NCBI RefSeq assembly: GCF_014931395.1
Contig: NZ_CP063120.1
Coordinates: 1,719,501 to 1,783,500, forward strand
Direction of reading: 5' to 3'
Source of the DNA: Haemophilus parainfluenzae
Lineage (GTDB): Bacteria > Pseudomonadota > Gammaproteobacteria > Enterobacterales > Pasteurellaceae
DNA: 64,000 nucleotides
Positions 46,743-55,819 of this stretch are shown in pieces. How positions within the stretch are numbered: position 1 is the first letter of the stretch; each line of letters begins with the position of its first letter. Position numbers and translations under genes: made by a program. The notes under the pieces are model-generated. The model searched no databases and was not told where the DNA came from. It saw only the letters and a list, made by a program, of their open reading frames with translations.

Positions 46743-49700
46743 TTAATTAAAATATGGATTATTAAAATCAGGAACGCCATTAATTGTATATTTCTTCCAT
46801 TTTTCTGGAGATACTGGTCGAGTAGGGCGGCGACCAGGAGCATTATTTGGTAGTGGTATGCCATTTGCATCAACACCATGCTTCATTTGCTCTACAAACC
46901 GTCTTACTCTTCTCTCACCTTTAGCACTTCTTCCTTCCATTTCTACAGGAGTATAAGTAACCTTATCTCCAACTGGTAATGTTCCACTATCTAAATGATT
47001 ACCTGTTCTTGATTTAAAATCATCTGTAGAACCAGTATAGTTATTACCACCACTATCTGTAAATTGATAAACACCACCACCTTCAGGTGCATCACTCCCT
47101 TTTTTTACACTATCAACTGTTAATTCATCACCAATTTTTGGACAACCTGCCAATCCCAATGGATCAACCCACCCACTCGGATTAAACACATACCCATACG
47201 GATTAAATCCACCCAATAACCCTATCGGGTCATGGCTGATATATTGTCCTGTCTCCGGTGAGTAGTAACGAAAGCGATTATAATGCAACTCGCTTTCATC
47301 ATCATAATACTGTCCCACAAAACGATGGTTGCATTTTAAAGGATTTGAATCATTTGCAGCATAATGGCGGTGTCCGTCAATCTCTGCTTCGCCCCATAGG
47401 TTCAGTTTCTGCCTATAATCGATATAACCGTCCTCGGTTAAAAGTTCGGTAATTGTCCCTACCTGGTCAGCAACAGCGTAATGTAACTGCCCTTTTTCAT
47501 AACGTGCTGTCGGGGTGAAATCATCTTCCTGATACAGCCAGTAAATCGCATCTGCCCAGTTTGCTTGCGTTAAAGCTAGATTACCTTCCGTACTGGTGAT
47601 TTGCAATGGTGCTTCAGCGACTAACTGATTTTGCTTATACAGATAGCGATAGCCTGAAAGTGCTGTCAGGTTTTGTGATGTTTTTTCACCTTGAGATTGT
47701 GCTTCTTTCGCCCAGAGCTCATTTATCTTATGCCAATAATCCTGATTTGCTCGGATTGGCATGTTGATAACTTGATTGGGTTGAGGCTGGTCTGTTTGGA
47801 TTTGGTATTTGGTGATACGTCTGCCAAAACTATCGTATTCATAACGCCACGAGCCTTTGAATGGGCTATGTAGCTCAACAAGTTGGCTTTGGCTATTCCA
47901 CTTGTAATAAGTTGTAACTGGACGGAAACCTTTCTTCGTTTCTGTTTTGCTATGCAAGCGACCAAGTTCATCATACTTATAGGTTTTATTACCAAATCGG
48001 GTAATTCGACCATTGCGTTGTTTCATACCGAAACTGGCATCATTTGCCGCTTCAAATTGGTATTGACCTAAACCATCAGTTTCACGTTGGGCTTTTTGTG
48101 TTAAGTTTAATTGGCTGTCATAGCGATAATGTTCACTATGACGAAGACCATTTAACACATCCGTCACTTGTCCATTTTTATTGACGCGATACTCTGTCGC
48201 TCCCCAATGGTTATCCTGAGTATGAACAAGGTTAAATGCTTTGTCATATTGCCATTTTCGGCTAATCTGTGTACCCGCAATTGGATAAGTTTGATTAGGT
48301 TGATAATCGCTAAGTTGTTGTTCCGTTAAACTGTTATTCCAACCACCACCCTGTGCTTGTAATAAACCTGAAGGACTAAAGTGCTCGGCTAAAATAAAAC
48401 CATTTTGGTTTTGTTTGCGCGTTTGTCTGCCTAGTTTGTCATAGCTAAGATTGAGTGGGTTATGGTTATTGACTTGGAATTGGGTTAACTCACCATATTG
48501 GTTAAAACCTTGTGAAATTTTGACCGCACTTTCTACACCATGTGGTAATAGTAATGCGGTTTGTCTGCCATATTTGTCTAACTCTACCTCAATTCTCTCC
48601 CCATCTTGGATTTCGGCAATTAAACGATATTGCTCATCATATTCAAACTCGGTGATATGTTGGGCAAAATATGGCAAATATTGTGTATTGATAGTCTGAC
48701 TTAGCTGACCTGTTTTATTCGTGTAGGTATAGCGTACCTGGTGAGCAAGTTCATAACGACAAATATCATTTCCTTGCAAAACAGGCTGCCAAGTATTACG
48801 TGTTAGTAGCTTATCTTCGTTATCATAAGCGAAAGTCTCAATATGTCCATCTGCTTGCGTCTTACGAATCAATCTGCCTACAGCATCATAAGCATACGCT
48901 CTGCTTCTCCCCGTAAAATCCGTTTCACGAACAAGTTGCCCCGCTTTGTCATATTCATAACAATAGCTATCACCCTGTGCATTTTTGACTTCGGTTAGAC
49001 GTGTTAGTTTGTCGTAATGGAACGTCAGTGTTTCGCCATTCGGAAGCGTTTTACTTTCCAACAAGTCATAAGCACCATATTGAAACCTTGTCTCATTACC
49101 TTCGCCATCTATGATTTCAGTTAGCAATCTTTCACTATTATATTGAAAACGCTGAATTGTTCCCTCTGGCGTATCAATCCTTGTTAAGCTACCTTTAGGA
49201 CTAGCGTGCCCTTCACTGTATTTATAACGATAAGTCGATCCATCAGTCCGAACTAACGTAGTAATTCGGTCAAATAGATCCCTTTCATACCGAGTGCGCT
49301 CCCCCTTACTATTGGTAACACCAATTAATTGATTTACCTCGTTATAACTATAACCAAAATAATTTCCATCTGGTAATTGTTGTCGGACGACTTGGTAATT
49401 CTCATTATAACGATATTCCCACTTCAGCTTATTAGGCGCTACAACAAAACGTAATTCATTACGATCGCCATAACGATATTCCCAATATTCCCCTAATGAG
49501 TTTTTAACTTCTAGTAATACCCCTTCTCCACTATATTTATAAAGGAATGCTCTACCATCTGGATGCACAATTTTGTTAATATCACCATACTCATCATAGG
49601 TATAACGAGTCTCTCGCCCTAACGCATCTCTATAAGCCACTTTCTGACTATAATTCCATTCACTTTCGGTAATATTACCTAGTGCATCTTGAATTTTCGT

Positions 49701-51536
49701 GACAACATAATCCTTATTATACCAATAGCAACTTTCTCCACCTTCTGCATCAATGTAATAGGTGCAATGGTTTTTATCATCATATTTATAAGTATCTTCA
49801 TAGTGCCCAGACTCTGTCTTAGTGCTGATTACCCTACCTAATTTATCGTAGCTTATTTCTACTCGAGTTGCGTCACTATCCCACCAAGACGTCATATAAC
49901 CGTCATTATTGTATCGGTGATGTAGCACTCCATATTGGAAAGAGTGGCAAAATTCTAATTGTCCTTTGTCATTATGTTCAAAACTTACTAAATGGTGGTT
50001 AATATTTTCAGATTTATATGTAATAGATTGAATTAAATGATTTTTATTTTGTATAGATAATGAGAACCCATCACTATGACAAACTTCTGACAAACCATCT
50101 TTTGTATAATTAAATGTGATTTTATTACCAAAACGATCTGAAATTTCAGTAAGATACCTAATTGATTTATCCCCAAATGGTTGAACAGAGAATAAATATT
50201 TTCTTTGCTGTTTTCGATTAAACAAATAAAGATTGTTTAAATCATCACTAAACAAGATTAAATGTTTACAGTACACATTTTGAGCATAGACTTTCTTCGT
50301 ATGATAAGGATAATGGTAAGCTGCACCTTTCTCATTAAAATAAATAATTTCTTTATTTTCATTATCAATATGTAAACATTGGGACCATTCATCAAACCAA
50401 TTTTGCCCTAAATGCCCACTATTTTGCTGAGTTGAATAATAATATCGATTAAGTCGTAATGGTAATGTTCTTTCGAATGACAGCACATGCCATTCTTGAA
50501 TAAGATCTCCTCGTGCTACATCGACTGGGTCACCTACAGCTACTCTTGCATCAGCAAGCCCTTTGAATCCTTTAGCTAAGTCAACTATATCCATCACCAA
50601 ACCAGTGTAAGTCGCTAACTCCTCTAGCCATAGAGGAACGCTTGATTTAATTGGTAAGCGACAGTCTGCTGATGTTTCATCCGTTTCAAGTACCGTTTGG
50701 CGACCACCTACCAGCGTTCCATCACAAGTCGTAGAATGACCAATACGTGCAATTGGACGACCATTCGCAAATACAGTTCTAGCTCCCTCTGCAACAAATT
50801 CTGGGCCTCCATGATCAGAACATTCTATTAAATCACCTACACGAGCAACCGCTTTACTTTCAAAAAAGACATTTGGTGAACCTTGCAAAACTTTACCTTT
50901 TTTCTCTCCATACTGTGATAAAGCATTGCCGACTCCACCGCAAACCCCTGTAACCGCACCACAGATTGCAGCCCCCATGAAAACACCGACTCCAGGAAGC
51001 GCAATAGCCAAAGCTGTTCCAAGTACAATTCCTCCCAGTATCCCCCAATACGTTGCACTTTTATTTTTGTGATATACATCATCACCTTCACAAATGGGAT
51101 TATTTCCAGATTCAGGTATTGGTTCTTTTCCAAAAATATATTTCATGACAGCATGCGTCGCTTCTCCGCCTAAAAATTCACCAACTTTATAAGCGACCAT
51201 ACCAACAGCAGCCGCACCGGCAGCTGTTGCAAGCCCTGTCAAAGCTCCGGCCATTAATGCTCCCGCTGTAACTGAGCAAAAACCACCCGCAGCCGCTGCA
51301 GCGCTAACCATTCCACCACCGGCAGCCAAAGCGAAACCAGCACCAGTCATTACGTTATTTACACCGTCACTTTGTGCAAAATCTAACATTTGACGACGAA
51401 AGCTCGTTAAATCTCCCTGTGAAGATTGTCCGCCTGGAGACTGCATTGCTTGCATTTGGTCATTCATCTGTCCTCGAATGACCTCTTTCGTTGCAATATA
51501 TGAACCAGCACTTACCGAACTTTGACCAAGACTCAT
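46743..51536 (-). CDS. rhs: Full-length PAAR/TM Rhs effector with GIY-YIG-like nuclease tip
   Basis: This is a 1597-residue type VI effector. Residues 1-50 form a polar N-terminus and about 52-120 and 150-210 are Ala/Gly-rich membrane helices. A PAAR domain (VARVGDLIECSDHGG, VFANGRPIARIGHSTTCDGT) covers about 215-290. From VGDPVDVARGDLIQEWHVLSFERTLPL onward come YD repeats that form the Rhs cocoon. The core ends with YDDESELHYNRFRYYSPE and the self-cleavage region DPIGLLGG...DPLGL. The last 135 residues hold GGVYQFTDSGGNNYTGSTDD and SRTGNH, a GIY-YIG nuclease pattern. Start: ATG 51536 behind GGAGGT; a TTG lies one codon earlier. Confidence 0.93.
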   Translation of the reverse strand: MSLGQSSVSAGSYIATKEVIRGQMNDQMQAMQSPGGQSSQGDLTSFRRQMLDFAQSDGVNNVMTGAGFALAAGGGMVSAAAAAGGFCSVTAGALMAGALTGLATAAGAAAVGMVAYKVGEFLGGEATHAVMKYIFGKEPIPESGNNPICEGDDVYHKNKSATYWGILGGIVLGTALAIALPGVGVFMGAAICGAVTGVCGGVGNALSQYGEKKGKVLQGSPNVFFESKAVARVGDLIECSDHGGPEFVAEGARTVFANGRPIARIGHSTTCDGTLVGGRQTVLETDETSADCRLPIKSSVPLWLEELATYTGLVMDIVDLAKGFKGLADARVAVGDPVDVARGDLIQEWHVLSFERTLPLRLNRYYYSTQQNSGHLGQNWFDEWSQCLHIDNENKEIIYFNEKGAAYHYPYHTKKVYAQNVYCKHLILFSDDLNNLYLFNRKQQRKYLFSVQPFGDKSIRYLTEISDRFGNKITFNYTKDGLSEVCHSDGFSLSIQNKNHLIQSITYKSENINHHLVSFEHNDKGQLEFCHSFQYGVLHHRYNNDGYMTSWWDSDATRVEISYDKLGRVISTKTESGHYEDTYKYDDKNHCTYYIDAEGGESCYWYNKDYVVTKIQDALGNITESEWNYSQKVAYRDALGRETRYTYDEYGDINKIVHPDGRAFLYKYSGEGVLLEVKNSLGEYWEYRYGDRNELRFVVAPNKLKWEYRYNENYQVVRQQLPDGNYFGYSYNEVNQLIGVTNSKGERTRYERDLFDRITTLVRTDGSTYRYKYSEGHASPKGSLTRIDTPEGTIQRFQYNSERLLTEIIDGEGNETRFQYGAYDLLESKTLPNGETLTFHYDKLTRLTEVKNAQGDSYCYEYDKAGQLVRETDFTGRSRAYAYDAVGRLIRKTQADGHIETFAYDNEDKLLTRNTWQPVLQGNDICRYELAHQVRYTYTNKTGQLSQTINTQYLPYFAQHITEFEYDEQYRLIAEIQDGERIEVELDKYGRQTALLLPHGVESAVKISQGFNQYGELTQFQVNNHNPLNLSYDKLGRQTRKQNQNGFILAEHFSPSGLLQAQGGGWNNSLTEQQLSDYQPNQTYPIAGTQISRKWQYDKAFNLVHTQDNHWGATEYRVNKNGQVTDVLNGLRHSEHYRYDSQLNLTQKAQRETDGLGQYQFEAANDASFGMKQRNGRITRFGNKTYKYDELGRLHSKTETKKGFRPVTTYYKWNSQSQLVELHSPFKGSWRYEYDSFGRRITKYQIQTDQPQPNQVINMPIRANQDYWHKINELWAKEAQSQGEKTSQNLTALSGYRYLYKQNQLVAEAPLQITSTEGNLALTQANWADAIYWLYQEDDFTPTARYEKGQLHYAVADQVGTITELLTEDGYIDYRQKLNLWGEAEIDGHRHYAANDSNPLKCNHRFVGQYYDDESELHYNRFRYYSPETGQYISHDPIGLLGGFNPYGYVFNPSGWVDPLGLAGCPKIGDELTVDSVKKGSDAPEGGGVYQFTDSGGNNYTGSTDDFKSRTGNHLDSGTLPVGDKVTYTPVEMEGRSAKGERRVRRFVEQMKHGVDANGIPLPNNAPGRRPTRPVSPEKWKKYTINGVPDFNNPYFN
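47180..48830 (-). repeat. Rhs core direct repeat, copy 3 (inside the full-length gene)
   Basis: This is the 3' core of the full-length rhs and the source or recipient for copies 1 and 2. Recombination between it and either downstream copy would replace the GIY-YIG tip and delete the genes between. One of its uptake signals is mutated (AAGTGCTGT near 47659, where both orphans have AAGTGCGGT). Confidence 0.85.
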
Positions 51537-51549
51537 CAAAACCTCCGAC

Positions 51550-51960
51550 TTATTTTACATTACGGGCTTTAAAACTTTGCACCAGTTTCAATAAATACTC
51601 TTTTTGACCTTCCGTTAATGGCTTGTGTGATGACACCGTAATAATCGTTGGATGAATAGGTAAATTAATCACCGTTGAAACTTGGTGCAGACGCCCTTCT
51701 GGAGAATCCCATTTAAATTCAGACATCACCGCATCATAACCATCAACTTTTATTGGTTTACGATGAATTTCTTCATAGCCTTTTAACTGACGACTGACCA
51801 TTTTAAATTGATCTTCAGCAAACTCAGAGAATGTCATTCCAAGAGGTAACTCATCTCTAGATATTGAAATATTAAGTTGTGATGGATGTGATAACAAAAT
51901 AATACTTCTATCTTGCCATTCTGATGAAATATCTAGTGTTCCTTCATTAAAATAAAACAT
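51550..51960 (-). CDS. Eag-type (DUF1795/DcrB-like) effector chaperone
   Basis: This 136-residue cytoplasmic protein has the DcrB/DUF1795 pattern: MFYFNEGTLDISSEWQDRSIILL, SRDELPLGMTFSEFAEDQFKMVSRQLKGYEEI, MSEFKWDSPEGRLHQVSTVI and a C-terminal helix. Eag chaperones bind the N-terminal membrane helices of PAAR/TM Rhs effectors and hold them until loading on VgrG. Its place between vgrG and rhs, with 11-13 bp gaps, is exactly the known order. Confidence 0.88.
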   Translation of the reverse strand: MFYFNEGTLDISSEWQDRSIILLSHPSQLNISISRDELPLGMTFSEFAEDQFKMVSRQLKGYEEIHRKPIKVDGYDAVMSEFKWDSPEGRLHQVSTVINLPIHPTIITVSSHKPLTEGQKEYLLKLVQSFKARNVK

Positions 51961-51971
51961 GTTTACCTCTT

Positions 51972-54425
51972 TTATTTATTTAAGTGAATTTCAGGCGCTA
52001 TAGCATATACACCACTAGCCTTTATAGTGATGCCAGAACCATCACCAAAACTAATGGTAATAGCATCTGTTGTCATATTTAAAGTAGCTGCTCCAACGTT
52101 TAATACAATAGATTCGCTTCCTACCATTTGAATAGCTTTAGCCTGTGTTGCTCTAGTTTCTGCAACACTTTCATATAAATTCCCTGCTCCAATTGTTTTG
52201 CTATCGTCACCAGCCGTTACTTCAACGCTTCTATGACCTGCCTTAACAACTAAAGAATCATTTCCTGTCTGAACCTCTACACCTCTATCACCAGTTTTTA
52301 CTATTAGAGATTGATTCCCTTCCTCTACTAAAATTGATCTATTACCCTTAACAGACTCTGATGAATTACCTGATTGAATAACCCTTGTTTGATCACCTGA
52401 TTCAACCGTTATATTACGATTTCCTTTTACTGATTCACTCAAATCACCCGATTGAACTGTTCTAGTCTCATTACCTCCAACAACCGTAATACTACGATTA
52501 TTTTGAATTGTCGAAGTTTGATCATTCAAGACCTTCGTATTCATATCCTTTTGAGCATGCAAATCAAGACGTTGATTATTCGTTGCATCGTCCATCATCA
52601 AACCATTATAACCACCGCCTTTATAAGTCTGAGACATCAGGTTCATTTGCGTCTTCGCAGCTGGTAATGCATCAGGTGGCATATTCGTTGCATGGTAAGT
52701 TCGACCTGTCACTATCGGTTGGTCTGGGTCGCCTTCTAAAAAGTCTACAACGATTTCTTGACCTACACGAGGAATAGCTATCATCCCCCAGTTCTTACCT
52801 GCCCAAGGTTGAGTCACTCGTATCCAGCAAGAACTGTGGTCATTGTATTGGCCTTCTCTATCCCATAAAAATTGCAGTTTAATTCGACCAAATTTATCAC
52901 AGTAAATCTCTTCATCTTTTGGACCGACCACTATCGCAATCTGTGGTCCCTCCACTCTAGGCTTCGTCAATTGCATTGGACGCCAACTTTGATGTCTTGG
53001 GATAAACTCAAATTCATTTTCTAGTGTCGTCGCTTTATCGCCACCTTCTTGCTCTAAAGCCTGCGGTTGGCTTCCACGATATACAATTCGGCTAATTTGC
53101 CATAAGGTATTTAAACTCGCATTTGGGTGGTTAGTAAGCTGTAATAAGCCACCTACACTCAGTTGAGCACTATTACTCTTTCCCCAACCTTGGTGTGCAT
53201 CCGTTCTTAAACTTTCCAAACGATATTGGGTAAAAGCTTTACCTTGGTTTTCGTCTTTAAAACGACCTGGATAGTCATAATGCTCATAACCACTACGTTG
53301 ATTATTCGCATCTCCCGCTTCCTTATTAAACTCCGCCGTCCAACTTGGGTTTTTAAAGGTATAGTCTTTTAACTTCACTTCCGACGGACGCACTCGTTCA
53401 CTTCGGTTAAATGCCGTCACCACCGTTTCTTGTAATTGTGCTTTTTTATTGAGGTTATAAGGAAGAGATACCGCATTACCATTATTTAAGGTTTGGGCAT
53501 CATCACTGAATATCAGTTTGGTTTGACCACCATCTTGTTCAAAATAATAAGTTAACCCTTCTTCTGCACTTAAACGTTGTAAGAATGCTAAATCGGTTTC
53601 TCGGTATTGAACACAAAACTCTCGTGGGGGATGTTCGTGTCTTAAATCAAAACGATATTGCGTCACCCCATTTTCAGTGAGTAAGCTTTGTAAAATATCA
53701 ATAGGCGACTCATTTTGGAAGATTCGTGAGTTACGTCTTAAGCCTAAACGCCATAACTCTGGATTGATTTCCATTCGGTAGAAGGTTTGTCTAAAACCGC
53801 TATCTCCCTGTTCAAAAGAAGATACCATCCCACTTACACTACGTAATAACTCACCATTACGCCAAATGCTTAATGTTGCTTGGTTATCTAAAACATCACT
53901 AAAATTAACCGCACTTTGTGGGCTACTTAATAATAAGTTGATTTCAAATGGAGTACTGTAAGCTTCTCGATATTCAAAACTGACAACTTTGAAGGTATTG
54001 GGTGGTAAATTGCCTGCTTGTAAGGTAAATTGTAAACCGCTTGGGCTTTTGTTTAGGAGGGAGGATATTGAACTTAATCCATCACTTAAACTGCTAGGAA
54101 TATCTGAAGTTGGAAGCGTTGCAGAAGATAAATTTGGTAAGGATGAGGACAAATTTTGCATAGAGGGAGAAGATAACCCTCGACCTGACTCTACGATTCC
54201 CTGTGGAGAAATACCACTTTGACGCCCCATACTTTGAAGGGATTGAACGCGTTTGATGCTCTCTTCACCCAGCGATTTTATCTTTTCTACTTGAGAAAGA
54301 GATTGCTGTACTTTCTCTACTTTTTGGGTAACTTTATCTGCCCCCGCTAACTCACCCAACGTACTAGTATGTTGGCTTAAGTCTGTCACACTTGTTAGGG
54401 TTTTATCTAATGTTGATTTTGTCAT
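51972..54425 (-). CDS. vgrG: VgrG spike protein with unusual N-terminal extension
   Basis: This 817-residue type VI secretion spike has the gp27-like part at about residues 131-480 (LQFTLQAGNLPPNTFKVVSF, later FCVQYRETDLAFLQRLSAEEG). The gp5 OB-fold follows (YCDKFGRIKLQFLWDREG, CWIRVTQPWAGKNWGM, RVGQEIVVDFLEGDPDQP). A C-terminal needle of short beta repeats (ESVKGNRNITVESGDQTRV and similar) ends the protein. The first 130 residues are not VgrG: a Thr/Ser/Leu/Gln-rich, partly coiled-coil stretch. It heads the leftward toxin operon behind a good promoter. Confidence 0.95.
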   Translation of the reverse strand: MTKSTLDKTLTSVTDLSQHTSTLGELAGADKVTQKVEKVQQSLSQVEKIKSLGEESIKRVQSLQSMGRQSGISPQGIVESGRGLSSPSMQNLSSSLPNLSSATLPTSDIPSSLSDGLSSISSLLNKSPSGLQFTLQAGNLPPNTFKVVSFEYREAYSTPFEINLLLSSPQSAVNFSDVLDNQATLSIWRNGELLRSVSGMVSSFEQGDSGFRQTFYRMEINPELWRLGLRRNSRIFQNESPIDILQSLLTENGVTQYRFDLRHEHPPREFCVQYRETDLAFLQRLSAEEGLTYYFEQDGGQTKLIFSDDAQTLNNGNAVSLPYNLNKKAQLQETVVTAFNRSERVRPSEVKLKDYTFKNPSWTAEFNKEAGDANNQRSGYEHYDYPGRFKDENQGKAFTQYRLESLRTDAHQGWGKSNSAQLSVGGLLQLTNHPNASLNTLWQISRIVYRGSQPQALEQEGGDKATTLENEFEFIPRHQSWRPMQLTKPRVEGPQIAIVVGPKDEEIYCDKFGRIKLQFLWDREGQYNDHSSCWIRVTQPWAGKNWGMIAIPRVGQEIVVDFLEGDPDQPIVTGRTYHATNMPPDALPAAKTQMNLMSQTYKGGGYNGLMMDDATNNQRLDLHAQKDMNTKVLNDQTSTIQNNRSITVVGGNETRTVQSGDLSESVKGNRNITVESGDQTRVIQSGNSSESVKGNRSILVEEGNQSLIVKTGDRGVEVQTGNDSLVVKAGHRSVEVTAGDDSKTIGAGNLYESVAETRATQAKAIQMVGSESIVLNVGAATLNMTTDAITISFGDGSGITIKASGVYAIAPEIHLNK

Positions 54426-54747
54426 AGCTTACTCATCGTCATTGATTATTTCAAACCATTATAATATAGCTATTCATTATATGCCAATTTTCTGGCTAGT
54501 CTCATTCACGCTATATATTCCAGCATTAAATCTACTGAACTAATCGATTAAAATAATGGACTAATAAAAAACGAATTAGTTTCAATTAAACAATATAAAA
54601 AAACAGGGAATATCATTGCATAAAAAGTTATACTGCTAAGGGTGTATTCTATACAATAGAAAAAAGATTAACTTTCAAGGCAACACAAGAAAACCTGTAT
54701 AACAAATTACTTTAAAATAAACTTTTGATTTCCATTTAGGAGTAAAT
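54426..54747. other. Intergenic region between vgrG and the DUF1439 gene
   Basis: This is a divergent AT-rich region of about 320 bp. Its left part contains the vgrG promoter (54458-54487). The right end has TAGGAGTAAAT, the ribosome site for the DUF1439 gene. The middle shows nothing I can name. Confidence 0.5.
54458..54487 (-). promoter_or_regulatory. Promoter of the vgrG-eag-rhs operon
   Basis: On the minus strand TTGGCA (54482-54487; one mismatch to TTGACA) and a perfect TATAAT (54458-54463) are spaced by 18 bp. Transcription would start near 54451, about 25 bases before the vgrG ATG. I find no comparably good promoter in front of the orphan rhs fragments. Confidence 0.6.
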
Positions 54748-55308
54748 ATGAATTTTCTCAAAAAAGTGATCACCATACTGACCTTAGGCTTCTGTACTCT
54801 ATCTGTACAAGCCTCTCCTTTTAGTATCAGTGAGCAACAAATTAACCAGTACTTAAGTGAAAAAGGCACGATTAATGACAAGCTCGGTATCCCAGGATTA
54901 TTTTCTGTGGATTACGCACTGAAAGATTTGGTGACTCAAATCGGGCAAACTGAAAGCAATCGTGTTGAAATGAGCGGTTTGGTTGATACGCTTATTCGTT
55001 TATCTGGTAAAACCTACCCAGCTAAATTACATTTAACCTTTGATGCAGTTCCAGAATATAACGCACAAGAAGGGGCGCTCTATTTAAAAAATCTGCGGAT
55101 TTTACGCTGGTCTGGCGAACCTAATAGTGCAATGGATCAACTCCAAGATGTTATGCCGCTATTAAGCGATGGTGTAGCTGCCTTATTAAGTCGGATACCA
55201 GTTTACACCTTAGATGAAAGTGATATGAAACAAATGCTAATTAAAAAATTCGCTAAGGAAATTAAAGTTGAAAAAGGTCGATTGGAATTAATTGGTGGAA
55301 TGTTTTAA
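54748..55308 (+). CDS. DUF1439 (YceB-like) exported protein
   Basis: This 186-residue protein has a signal peptide (MNFLKKVITILTLGFCTLSVQA, cleavage before SPFSISE). The mature part follows the DUF1439/YceB pattern: SISEQQINQYLSEKGTIND, VDYALKDLVTQIGQ, and LYLKNLRILRWSGEPNSAMDQLQDVMPLLSDGVAALLSRIPVYTL. YceB is an outer-membrane lipoprotein of unknown function; here there is no proper lipobox, so the protein may be periplasmic. It marks the return to core genes right of the island. Confidence 0.82.
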   Translation: MNFLKKVITILTLGFCTLSVQASPFSISEQQINQYLSEKGTINDKLGIPGLFSVDYALKDLVTQIGQTESNRVEMSGLVDTLIRLSGKTYPAKLHLTFDAVPEYNAQEGALYLKNLRILRWSGEPNSAMDQLQDVMPLLSDGVAALLSRIPVYTLDESDMKQMLIKKFAKEIKVEKGRLELIGGMF

Positions 55309-55309
55309 C

Positions 55310-55336
55310 AAAAAGGGCGTATTAAACGTCCTTTTT
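55310..55336 (+). terminator. Terminator after the DUF1439 gene
   Basis: AAAAGGGCGT and ACGTCCTTTTT pair imperfectly around ATTAA, followed by TATAA. It is moderately convincing. Confidence 0.55.
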
Positions 55337-55360
55337 ATAACTCACTCATTTTAAAATTAA

Positions 55361-55819
55361 TTATTTAATTTCAAATTTAGCCAAGATTCTCTTATCAAAA
55401 TCAGAGAGTTCATTCTTTTCTTTAATTATATTTCCGTCTTTATCATACTGGCGGAATGTTATTAAAAAACCAGCAACTCTTTTCTCAATACGCATTACTT
55501 CCCCTGTTTCATAGAATTCAAAACATTCCCCAAAAGTCACATTATCCCTCATCTCTAAAATTCTTTTTACGTTACTATTAGGATAAAACTCAACATATTG
55601 CCCATTTCTCACCCCGTCCTTAACAAACATATACACTACAATGACATTGCTATCACGATAAAAATCGTAAGCTATTCCTGTAAATGGAATTTCATTTCCA
55701 TTTTTATCATAAAAAACAATATATGCACAATCGTCATAACCATCACTAGCAAACTCTAAATTATCAAATGGTATACCCATTTTTAAAATATTTTCTCTTG
55801 ATAAAGTTTCTTTTTTCAT
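55361..55819 (-). CDS. MORN/YwqK-like small protein, possible orphan immunity
   Basis: This 152-residue soluble protein has MORN-like beta units: YIVFYDKNGNEIPFTGIAYDFY, VRNGQYVEFYPNSNVKRIL, CFEFYETGEVMRIEKRV and TFRQYDKDGNIIKE. Such YwqK-type proteins are often annotated as antitoxin or immunity partners of polymorphic toxins. No toxin lies next to it. Strongly AT-rich, it sits between a core gene and the firS gene. It may be a detached piece of the Rhs island. Confidence 0.6.
   Translation of the reverse strand: MKKETLSRENILKMGIPFDNLEFASDGYDDCAYIVFYDKNGNEIPFTGIAYDFYRDSNVIVVYMFVKDGVRNGQYVEFYPNSNVKRILEMRDNVTFGECFEFYETGEVMRIEKRVAGFLITFRQYDKDGNIIKEKNELSDFDKRILAKFEIK

Noticed and set aside
40466..48071. 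Recurring 60-96-codon frames on both strands of the rhs repeats
   Set aside because: They recur three times only because the rhs repeats recur; the Rhs frame accounts for the conservation.
52190..52500. Short near-repeats in the 3' part of vgrG resembling a CRISPR-like array
   Set aside because: The units encode the regular beta-repeats of the VgrG needle (SVKGNR, ESGDQ), vary in length and sequence, and have no spacers.
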